From: Norana najaformis
Taxonomy: Eukaryota; Annelida; Clitellata; Crassiclitellata; Hormogastridae
Reading direction: 5' to 3'
Length of the DNA: 64,000 nucleotides
NCBI GenBank assembly: GCA_964023275.1
Contig: OZ029918.1
Coordinates: 13,168,855 to 13,232,854 of the forward strand
Shown here: in pieces, positions 46,201 through 58,800 of the stretch
Layout: each line of letters starts with the position of its first letter
Numbering within the stretch: position 1 is the stretch's first letter
Program-made: the position numbers and the translations under genes
Notes under the pieces: model-generated
Database searches by the model: none
What the model was told of the DNA's origin: nothing
Seen by the model: the letters and a program-made list of their open reading frames with translations, nothing else

Positions 46201-49200
46201 GTGGGCAGGAAGTGTTAGTGGCTTCATTTTTGTAGCTGCTAGCCTGTCTTCTCCCTCTCTATTGCATCTTGTGACTAACACTGTACTCATATTTAACCAG
46301 GTTTGCTAGAGGAACAGAAATGGAACAGGAACAGAAGTTCTGAAATCTCTATCCTGGCTGGGATTTGAACCTGTTACCTATGGGTTGACGGTCCAGCATG
46401 CTAATCACGAGAATACTGAGCATTCCTTAACACTCCCACAAAATACACATAAACTGGATGGTCTGCAACTGCTGGCTGTATATGGTTTTTTACATTGCAG
46501 ATGTTATTTAAAGCATTTATTGCATTACCTTATCTAGAGATACTGGATGAGGCACGTGTCCTGCTAACATAGTAAGCCTTCTGCATACCCTTTTTCTGGT
46601 TGATTGGCAGATGAATGTGCATCTTTGTTGCCTCTTACAGTCTAAACATGTGTGACTGTTGACGCCAGGTCTGTTGGCGTCAATGCAATTAGCACTTGGA
46701 AATCCTGGCCCTGGATAACAGCCACAGGTGGCTGGGGAGAGCTCAGCTGTAACACAAGACAGAAGCCAGCAAACAAAAAGGGTCCCTGCAACTGAGAGAG
46801 AAAGAGAAAGAGAAAGAGAAAATGATGGCTAAAACAAATGCAATTTAAAGTGAGGGAAAGTCCAAAAATCTATTGTTGTTACTATTATTTTTGTATTTAT
46901 ATAGCGCCGATACAAGAGAATGCATTTGAAGAAAGAGTAGTATTTATAAATAGATAGTGAGAAAGAGCGCTGAGCATGAGGAGAGACAGTGAAAATAAAA
47001 GAAGGTACAAGTACAGTTATTAGTCAGACAAACCCCAGCTAAATTAGAGTCCATATAGTGCAATGTAAATGTAGTGTGTGTTGAATGAATGATCACTGTG
47101 CCCTGGCCACTCCCTAACATTTCAGATTGAATTTTTTCATAGCTATAACCTGTTTTTTTTACCTTTGTGGTCACTTTCATGCAACTTGAGGTAATGCGTG
47201 TAAAAGAAAAACTGTTCTGTGTTATCAGATTTGAGGAGTGATGTTGAAAGAGGCTTGTAATAAATACTTACCTTTATTGCTATGAGTTTTCTGGCACAGG
47301 TCACAAGCCCAATAAAAAGCATTGGATGTTGGAATTGCTGAGTACAAAAATAATACAGTCAAATAATAACGTTAAATAGGACAATAATAAGGTCAGAATA
47401 GGTGTAGCCACAAACTCAGTGGCATTTTCACAATGAATTATTATGGATGTAAAGATAATAACTAACAAATTATGTACTATACATCCAGGCAGTAGGTCCT
47501 GCTTGCATGGATAATTTTTATGTTTAATTTTACACAAGGCAAAAAGCGAAAACATAAATATAAAATATCTTTGGGAACTTAAGGTATCTCCCCGATGTAG
47601 ATGTGTGTTCTATTTGATAAGATGTACGTCAAGCCACAAGGAGATGCAGGTCTAGACAAAAGCCATCTAGTGTCTGCAGTTACTAGAGATTAATTTTCAG
47701 AGGTTATGTATTTGTAAGCATCAACAGACACTTTGCACATAATTTTTGCAAACTACTATCATCAGTCAGAGGTGCTAAGCATTTGTGTGTGAAGAACTTG
47801 CTGAAGGTCCCTGCTTGGTCATCAAACATGCATATTCATGACATATGCAGAATGAGGCATTATTTTACCATCCCTTCTTAAGCATCCTTGGCAAACGCAT
47901 TGCCTATTGTAAATCGCTTCTGGTTGGTATCACAAAGTCAACATACAGAAACTCCAGAAGAGTTCAGAACTTCTTGGCTAGAGCCATAACAGACACATCC
48001 AAATATGAGCATATAACACCTGTGCTTAAATCTTTGCATTGGCTTCCTGTTCAGCAAAGGATTTATTTCAAATTGGGGCTTATAATTTATAAAACATTGA
48101 ACTCTGACCAGCCGCAATACTTAAAATCAGTCCTTATACCCCAGACTTGTCATTATTCAACCAGGTCCATCTGATTGTCTTTCTCTGGTCATACCTAAGA
48201 GAAGAGTACGTTTTGAACAGGCTTTTTTGGTTACTGAACTTAAGTTTTAGAACGCCCTTCCTGTGTCTGTTCATTCTGTTCAGTTGCTTGTGTCATTTCA
48301 TTCTCAGTTTAAAACTTACCTTTTTTCAAATTGCTTATCCACCATAGGCTGCCTCTCTGTCTTGTGGACTGACCTTCTGGATTTTGACCTGATTGTGGTT
48401 TGGCTTTGGTGTGCCATCGGTTGATGCCTTGTTCTTTAGACACCAGTGCATTAGAAGCTACTAATTACAATTACGGTAGCCATCTCAGCTGATTGTGGCT
48501 TGGCTTTGGTGTGCCATCGGTTGATGCCTTGTTCTTTAGACACCAGTGCATTAGAAGCTACTAATTACAATTACGGTAGCCATCTCAGGGAGGCTGGACC
48601 TCACACACTCTGCAAACATTACAAGGCATGTGCTCAACCAATTGACTGCCATGGCCACCGTTAAATAAATGTGCTAAATAACTGTGCTAATTGTTTTGTA
48701 ATGTTGGATGTCTTTCTTTGTTTGTCTGTGCAGTGTCTCGTTCGTTCAGTGCCTCAACTTTCTACCTTAACAGTGAAAGTGATGAGGATGGAGAGGATAG
48801 AAAGGTTTCGTTACCAGACACTGGCCAGGCAACCACTCCTGACTCTACTCCATGGCAACAGAACTCCTGTGAAGGTTAGCTGCTTACTTATTCTTCTCTG
48901 TACTATATTGGTTGATAGATGGCTTGATTGGCTCTTTGGGTTGATTGGCTGCTGATTAGTTGGCTTGCTGATTGGTTTCTTGATTATTTAGTTCTCTTGC
49001 CTTATGCCTAGAATCTGGTTGGGTATATATTGATTGGGAGACTGATTTAATGACTGACTGTCTGATGAACTTATCTCAGATCATGTCTTGTGCCTTAGAG
49101 CTCTATTAAGTTAATAAGTAACATACTTGACTCTTTATCGGGTTTTCTGTCCGAGGGTGGTGCAGAGAAAACGTATAACCACTCTCACAGGCAATTCAGA

Positions 49201-52200
49201 AAGTAACCAAGTCTGGGAGTTCCCAGAGATAGTGGCCTAAGCCTTATCTGATAGGATTGCCAGTTTGTGTGCTAATTATTAGGAAAAACACAGTGCCTAG
49301 ACTCCATATGTGCATATCCGACTTCCTTCTGTTTACAATGCAAATATTTTTTACTTGTGCTTTAGCCTTTTGGATCTACGCACATACATTAATATATGTG
49401 GAACAAATTTACGTAAATGATATAATAAGGCCTTAGGGCCATATTAGTCCGGTTTGGCTGTATAGTAAGTAACCTAAGGTAAATTTTATATCCCTTAGTG
49501 GGACATCTGCAAAAGAGCCGGCAGTGGATAAATCCCAAGGTGCTGGACACGACCAATTCATTCCTGGACTAATCATTAACTTGAGGCTGCTCGGAAGGCT
49601 TGAACCCATGTGTCTTATTACAGACAAGATGGGATAGCTCTCTGTGTCCAGAGTTAAGTAAGGTAAGGGAAAGTAAGGTAACGCGATGTTAGGCGATCGT
49701 GCCAGCTCTTACCGTTTATACCCGCGTATTAGTCCGTCCGCGTATAAGTCGAAGTCGGATTTTAGACCGAAAATTTAGTACAAAATTCAAGACCCGCGTA
49801 TAAGTCGATGATAAAAATTTAACGGTTGGCATTTCCATGCTCCTCCGCATAACTGACAACCTTCAACTTAAAGCCAGCCTCATACGAATTTCGTTTTCTT
49901 TTCAGCGAACTCATTTTTTATTAACGGTATTGAATATAAATGCAATAAAAATTTTAGCAGGAAAACTATTATTCAATTTGTAAACTACGTAGCTCTATAG
50001 TCTTCGAAATACGGAATTATGATTCATGTTAAATCTGGATTGCTTTATATACCTTTACTTCTAAAGAAGCAAAAGCCTTTGATTTTTCGTTCTTTCTTTG
50101 ATGTACCGTATTTTCCGGGTTATTATGCGCACTTGTGTATAACGCGCAATAGCATTATTTTGCCTGATTTTTACTTTGATCCACATATAATGCGCACCGC
50201 AGCATAGTGCGCAAGCACTATACCCAGGACATACATTTTGACTGCACCTAGCGCATTATCCTTCATCTTATAAAATATACGCGAAACCCGACGCTTTAAT
50301 AGCAAAATCTATAGACCGTAGGTTGTGTTTATTTAGAGGTTCTTTGTGACCAACTTCTAAGGACTGGGTGCGAATTTCAGCCATGTTGACCGACTCATAC
50401 CGGTACTTTGATGTGCATCGGGGTTCCGTAATCTGCCTGACTTACCAGCCTGTCATTTATGATGTTTACTAATCGCTTTTGGAAACGCTGGTTCCAACGA
50501 CTTTGCTTTTTAGGGCACTGAAGACGATTATGGTTGTGTATTGGTTGCGAGACATTACACACTATTCACGTTGTTTATCAAGGAGTTCAAAATCGAGTTT
50601 GCTCTATACGCAATAGACTGCATTGCATTCATTTAAAAGTTCGTTATGAACAACTTCTAAGGACGGAGCGAATTTTAGCCACATAATACTTTGATTTGTA
50701 CTGGAATTTCGCACTCTGATGTTACCCGGTAGGTTATTTGTTTCCGTACTCCGATTATGAGACTAAGCCAGTGCTGAAGTTGGTTTCATGGCTTTTGGCA
50801 CTATAGAAATCGTGATGTAACGATTAGGAATAAGGTATGCATACCTTGATAATATTTCATTTCTTCGGGCGGAGGTCTCAGCAGGCGATAATAAAGGAAT
50901 TCGCTTTTGACGCATGATATATACAATAACATTATTATAAGTGAAGTATATTTCGTTTTGACCAATATTTATTCAGAAAGCATATAAAATGTCATTTCTC
51001 TTGAAAAATGATGTAAAAAGCAGACAACTGAAACAAACGTAATTTTAGGTCCGCTTTTTGCATTGTTTAAATTTCAGTCCGAAAATCGGTCCGAAAATCA
51101 TCTGTCTATTTAGCGTCGCGCGTATAAGTCGAAGAGCTTTTTCGTCAACCTGAAATAGTCTAAAATTTCTCGACTTATACGCGAGTATATACGGTAGGTT
51201 CATCCATATTGGCTTGATGGGTTGTTTTTCATTGCGTCTCCTTGTCCCCTTTAATTTGTTACCTTTGTTTTTGTGTTTCCTTCTTTTTCCTGCACTATCC
51301 TGTGTACCTTCAAAGTCCTCTTTGTCATCCTGCCCTGTTTCATTTGCCCTCATTGCATATTGTCCTTTTCATATGTCCTTATCTTGCTTTGGGGTCATTC
51401 CATCTCAATTCAACAAATGGCTCCAGCTTGACCATCTCGGATTTCAGTGAAAATATCACAGAATGTTTATTATGGTATTAGAGGAAGTTATGCAAAATTT
51501 TAGATCAATAAGATAAGTAGTTTTGAAGATACTGAGTCTCAAAGACATATGGGGTGACCTCGCTTTTGCCGTTTTGGAACTCACTTCAAAATTTGAATTG
51601 ACTTTCAGAGGCTCATAACTTCATTAATATTGCAGATAATTTGATGATATTTTCAGGATATTTAGTCTTTGTTGTTTAGATGAAATGCTGAAAAAAAGAA
51701 CGATGAGTGTTGAAAACTGTGATATTATAACCCATCTGAAAATGGTTAAAAAAACTTGTGCTTGTCTGACGATCATACTATGCAGCCCCGACATGGCCAT
51801 ACTGATGTACTATTAAAGAATGTTTTCACGACTCATAATGCTAATATACTTTCTCTACAAAAATATGCAGAAATGTTCTTTTTCTGATGCATGTCTGCTA
51901 CCATATGGCTTTCCAAAAATGGAAAATTGTATTCTGAAGACCATTTTCAAAGTCAAAGATCATCATATGGGACAGGTCTCAAAGCAATGTAACTTGCATC
52001 ATTGAAAAGAGCAGTTCAGAGACTGTAAGTTCACCAAAAATGGTGATGGGGTTCCTTCTTTGTCATGCTATACTTTAATTTCATTTTTGGCACTTATCAT
52101 ATTGATCTAAAATTTTGCATAACTTCCTCTAATATCATAATAAACATTCTGTCAAATTTTCATTGAAATCTGAGGTGGTCGAGCTGGAAACTTTCTGAAA

Positions 52201-52829
52201 AATTTGTTGAATTTAGATGGAATGACACTTTGGCCTTTTTTATCTTTTGTCTTCTTATGCCTGTTCTGTTTTTAGTATGCTTTCTGTTGTATGTACGTTG
52301 TATGTCCTCTTTGTCATCCTGCCCTGTCCTCTTTCATATGCCTTCTTATTCTTGGCCTCGTTCGTTTGGCCTTGCATTCCTGTCCTTTTTCTTGTAGCCT
52401 GTCTTCTTTCTGTTCTCCTCATTTAACTGTATCCTCAGTTATATGGCCTTTGTTTCATCTCCTGTACAGTTCTGTCCTCATTGACCGGTCCTGTTATTGC
52501 CATAAATTAACGTTTCACATAGCCTCTTTTTGGTGTCATCTGTTCATAGCGTCCTCTTTCATAGGTCCTATTCAGTCCTGTTTGGTATGGTCTCTCTTTT
52601 CCTGGGTCCTGTTTAATCGTGCATGTGCATCGTGTGGAGGCCTGTTACAGGATATTCTAATGCCTATTTCTGTTCTTGAGCCTAGGGGAAAATTATATGT
52701 AAAGGCTCAGTTAGATGTAATCCAGCTGAAAGTGAAAATAATAGTAACTGTATTTCAGAATGACTCATCCCAGTGGCTTGGCTACCACTAACGAACACTG
52801 TGCACTGCTCAGTATAAGTTAGATTTGTA

Positions 52830-52874
<45 letters not shown>

Positions 52875-55800
52875 CATATATATATATATGTATATATATA
52901 CACCATATATATGTATATATGTAGATTTTATGAATATATGTATGTAGGCCAATGTTAAATGTACTTATATTATGAAATATGAAACTTTATAGTTAAATTA
53001 TTATTAAGTGTTTTAAGTAGTCATTCAGTAGACAGCTGAAGAAACATTTCCAGCCTATTTTAAGTCACATCTTGTTAGATCTGTTAGATAGCCATGTGTT
53101 TACCACCTTTGTGAGGGTCATAGAAGGGATTATGGTATAGGTTACAGGTTACAAATCTCTGCTCTGTGGTATAGGTTACAGGTTACCAATCTCTGCTCTG
53201 TGGTATAGGTTACAGGTTACCAATCTCTGCTCTGTGGTATAGGTTACAGGTTACCAATCTCTGCTCTGTGGTATAGGTTACAGGTTACCAATCTCTGCTC
53301 TGTGGTATAGGTTACAGGTTACCAATCTCTGCTCTGTGAAGAGTATACAGGTAACTGCTTTTATAAATGTAAATAGCCAGGTACTTACATACTGACATAC
53401 ATGCATGTATACATACATACTTACATACATACATGCCTGCCTGTATCAGGCTGTATGCATACATACATTCAAGCCCACTGCTGCCAAATGGCTGACTTCA
53501 TGCTGCAACTGATGTTGACCATGATAATGTGTGTGAAATTGAGCTGGGATTTGAGAAACTTGTTTTCCCATTTCATTTTCAGCTTAACCTGACTGAGTGT
53601 CCAGTGATCTTTTGGCTGATATGTGAGATGTGTTTGCTTTCATGCTTTTCATATATATTCCGCTAGTCTTGAAAAGCAGCTTTAAAGGAAACTGGCCTTG
53701 TTCTGAACAGGATATGCATTGTAAACCCAGTATAGTGCACTCCTATATAAAATGAATTTGGTTATAACACAGTTTTAGTTGTGGCTTCTGGATTTTTCTA
53801 TGTGAAATGTTAATTTCTACCACAGTGTTCACTTGTTTTCACCATAAATATCGCTGTTAATTTGATTTATTCTGAATAAGTATTTCCTTTTCTGTTTCCT
53901 TTTCTGTTGATTGCCAACATTGGTGAGACATATCACACTTATTTACACTTTCACTCTATTGTTATTTTCTAGATATGTGTATATACATATATAATATTAA
54001 AAACTTGATAATCTTAGCATAGGCCTAATAATAGAAATGGCTGAAAAACGAAGCCAAACTACATAATTTTGCAAAAGATGTTGATTCTAATGTCAGACTT
54101 GAGTGGCAACATGTGTACTTTTTCAATAAACCAGGAATAGACAAAGCCATGGGCACTTGGGTTGCTCAAGAGAGGCAAAAGGGAAGTGGCCAAGTTCTTC
54201 AAGTACAAGCAATGAAATTTAGAAATATAGCCGGGGACAGTCATTCCAAGCCAGCTAAGGGTTTACAAATCAGCTTAAAAGGCACCATGGCATATCCCAA
54301 GTACCGTAACAATTTCTGAAGAAAGTCCATCCGCTGATGAAACAGCTGCAAACGCATTTCTGCTGAGTTAAAAACTATTTTAGAAAATGAAAATTACCAT
54401 AAAGAACAACTTTATGATTGTGACAAAACAAGTTTATTCACAACACTACTGCAAGATGAACTTTTAGCATTCAATTATGAAAGTCAGAGGACAGCTGGCT
54501 GTACAAAATTAAAAGATTGAGCAACTCTTCTTTGTGCAACAAGACAGGCAGCCATAAACTTCCACCTCTTCTTGTTGATCTATTTTACAATCCTTGCTGT
54601 TTTAATAACTTGAAGAGAACCAAACTGCCTGTGATTTTTGCACATGGCAAAAGCGTGTAGGTGACTAAAGACATTTTTGAGGACTGGATCCATAATGATT
54701 TCATCCCAGCCTTTTGTAAGCATCTTTGAAAAACAGAAACACAAAACCAAAGCTCTTTTGTTACTTGATAATTGTCCTGCCCATCCTCCTGCAGATTCAC
54801 TACTGTCAAGGGATGGCAAAATTCAAGTCTTGTAGCTGCTGATGAACACCACCTCAGAAATTCAAGCATTATATCAAGGAATAATTCAATGTTATAAACA
54901 AAACTATTGGTGGGAACTGATTTTGGAAATGGTGTTTTGCATGTCTTCTGGAATATCTGAAACAAACTTCTAAGAAATCTTTTATTCAGTTAAACAAACA
55001 TGGGATGTATTGAAACCACAAGCTATAGCTGATACTGTAAGAATATCACCCAAAACATCTTTTATTCAGTTGAACAAGCTTGGGATATAGGTGATACTGT
55101 AAAAATATCACCCACAAAAGCTCTCAGCTTTTCAGATGCAGCAATACGCATTTTAGAGAACAGGACGCAGAACACAGAAGTAATTCATTTCCGAAGCATC
55201 AAAAATTTCATAAAGAAAAAAGTTGCACACCAAAAACAGCAGAAAATGATGCCCTTCTCTTTATAATTGACAGAAAATTTGAGCCAAGACCTTGTTGCCC
55301 ATGTGGACTCTTGAAATATTAATTACTATATAATCCACGCTGTACTCTGTATTACTGTGGACTCTTGCGATGCGTTGTATATTGTCTGTGGAAATGAACC
55401 ATGTGAGCAGTCTTGTGAAACTAACTTGAAACTATTCTTTTGTCATGTGCTTTTAATGGTGACACAAGTATTTATCACTTAGATTTATACTTTTTAAAAG
55501 TTATGACTTTATTTAGCTTTTTATTAATAAAAAAATTTGAATTTATGTTTTTAAAACTGAAGTCAACAGATAGGAAGATTCCAAAAATATCTACATGTAT
55601 GAAGACCTAAGTAGTATGTATGCCAATGCATAAATGCTACAACATGCAGAGTATTCCTGTTGCAGGCGACTCGATGACACAGTTCTGAAAGCTTGACTCC
55701 TGACATCCGCATGTTACCAGGCTTGTACTGTATCATCGATGCATGCATCATGAGACTGATTGTCCTATGATCACTGCATTCACTTGCATTTCCTTTCTTT

Positions 55801-58800
55801 TGCAGAGGTACCATCACTGTTTGTGTAAAACTTTATGGCTACGCTTTTACCATTTCCAATACCAAAGTTTTAACTTCTTAGCTGGTATATTGTCTACATC
55901 TTCAGACTTACCATTCTTCATTTCTTCTATTGCTTTCACCTACTGTCTTTGCAGTCCATATCCCACATTTTCCTCTTCTACAGGATTCATGGTGGGTTCA
56001 TATATATTATTATATTATGTGCATACATACTGATACTGCATAGTTTGCAGTTTTATATATATATATATATATATACCAACATACTATATGGTTTGCAGTT
56101 TTAAGTACACACACACACATATATATGTAGTGTATGTGTACAGAAAGAGCAAACACAGTGCGTGGTGTGCAGTCTGAAAGATTCCAGATAAAACAGCCAA
56201 TATTTAATTTTATAGCTGTATTGTAATTTGCTTTTACTTACATTACATGTGTGTTTAATCATAAAATGTAATATAAGTGGTTTGATGGTCTTGGGTCACT
56301 GAGTGCAGTAGGGGTTAATAATTATAATCGGCTGTCTGATCTGTTCATGCGAGTTTGTACTGGGTAGATATCAAAATATGGTAAGATTTGTAATTGCGGT
56401 TGCTATTACATTTAAATTACAATTACTATTTAAGGGAAAAGTTTGTATTGTCTGCATCTGGTGTAAAAATAATTATGTTGCAATACTGATGAAGTGCAGT
56501 AAAAAAATAAACTTAAAATAAATAATTATATGTCAAAGTATATATATATACATACAAATAAATATTTATATGTATAAATATATACCGGTATGCATACGTA
56601 TACATGTATTTATATATGTACTATATATATGTGTGTGTGTGTGTGTGTCATCGATAAGGATGCTTAATAATGGAGCTTATAGGCAGTGTGAGACAATGAG
56701 CCTGCTTATTGTTGTTGATCCCACTCACAAGTACATGTCTAGCCACTTTAGTAGCCTGCTGTTATCAGACATTGCTCATACACCCCTGTGCTTAAATCTT
56801 TGCATTGGCTTCCTGTTCAGAAGAGGATTTGTTTTAAATTGGGCTTATTGCTTATAAAACATTGAACTTTGGCCAACGAAAATACATAAAATCAGTCCTC
56901 ATTTCCCAGACTTATCATTATTCATCCAGGTCATCCGATTGTCTTTCTCTGGTCATACCTAGGACTAGAACTGTTCTTGTTCAATATGCTTTTTCAGTTG
57001 CAAGACCTAGATTTTGGAACTCTCTCCCGGTGTTTGTTCTTTCTGCTCAGTCACTTGTGTCATTTCGATCTCAACTTAAGACTTGCCTTTATCAGCTGGC
57101 TTTTTCACCATAGGCTGCCTCTCTGTCTTAGTGGGCTGGCCTGGATATTGACCTGATTGTGTTTTGGCTTTGGTGCACCGTAGGTTGATTCCATGTGCAT
57201 TAGACACCAGAGCAATAGAAGTTACTAATTACAATTACAATTACATGTGACAAAGGTACAGAACTCACAAAACAGCATTTTTTAGAGACCATAAAAGGTG
57301 GTAAATAGATGTTCAATTACAGCAACTCACATGTTATATGATATGGAACCTTTGCATAAGATTTTTGTTTGGGCACAACCAGCAGGATGTTAGTGTAGCC
57401 ATGTACATTCATGTAGTATTTCTTAGTGCTGAAAAGCAGTGTGGCTGAGATTCTCATAGGTACACATGGTGTCTGATCACTGTGGCCTGGTAGTCACTTC
57501 AGGTTACCAAAAGGCCACACTGAATTGTCTGTCCAGACTCTACAGGGGCTGATTTGCCATCATTCCGATCAACTCTAGATTAGCCAAAGGGATTGGGGGG
57601 ACTTACCTTCATAAGCAGACAATTTATTTCTGGGCACACCAGTGTCTGCTTTTAGTAGACACTGGTGTTGAGTGTGTACTTGCACATATGGATCTGACTT
57701 AAGTTTAAAATGGAACTTGAGATTTATGTTCCCCCCCCCACGATTTTTTAGAATTTCTGAAGAATCGCACGTCTGTCTTACAGGTTTCAAAAGGTTTGTT
57801 ATTTAATTTTCATACAAAGACATGGGTTAAACTTCTGTACTCTGTTGCTTTGCCCACCCTGGACCTCCTAGGAGGTGGCTTAAAGAAACAGGGCATATTA
57901 TAATTGCTTAGATGGTGTTGTCTGAAGCCACAGCGTCTGGCACTACAGAAAAACCTGTGCAAATAAATATGGGGCAGAGTCTCACATGGTTGGTCATGAT
58001 GAGGGCAACGTCAGATGTCTGGTATGCAGAGTTCTGTGGGTTCCTTTCTGTTTATGTGTGAGTGTGTGCTGGTGTGGCCATTGCCATCCACAGATTCTAG
58101 ACAGCACATGGGTTGATCATGATGAGGACACCATCAGATGTTGGTTATAAAGAGGTTTATGGGTTCCTTTTTGTGTTTGTATGAGTGTTTGTTGGTGTGG
58201 CCATTTCGGTAGACAGATTCTAGACAGAATGTGGGTCATACAGTGCAGTGATAATGATAAAAAATCCACACTACAATAATTGTAATTGTAAATTTGGTAG
58301 CAACTCTTCTAGGGAAACTAGTCAGAGGTGCTTGTTATGATGTTAAAATCATTTAGAACAAAGAGTTCATCAGTAAGCAAACAATGCTCAGATAGCTATA
58401 AAAGTCATCACAGAGTGTGCTACCTAGTTTGATTGTGGAAGTTGAAGTTTTCGTGAGATGGTCAGTCTGTTGGGAATTGTACAGGGGTAAGCTCCTAATG
58501 TAAAAGTATGTAAGGCAATCAAATGATGTCATATTGTAATACAGTGGTAATATAAAATGTAAGAAAATAAATAACTATTATAAGGTTGCTATGTGAATTT
58601 TTCACGTTACGTCTTGGAATTAGCGTAAGGGACTCTTCTCTTCCAACTTATAATGAAAGTGGCTTCTGGCTTCCAAGTTTCCTTCAGTTCAGTTATGCAT
58701 GTTCGTATGTTTGCCTTCTTATGATGAGGGCCAATTTTCAATGTAGTTCTTAGCAAGGTTTGAGTTATGCACAACGAGGCTTAACTGTAGCTTGATAAAT

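Larger units (their letters stand above)
40226..48733 (+). other. DSTYK intron 1
   Basis: 8.5 kb containing LINE, SINE and microsatellite sequence listed separately. 41725-42370, 42420-44380, 44610-45490 and 45700-46300 show nothing I can name, apart from short acidic codon-like sequence near 43810-43970. Confidence 0.6.
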
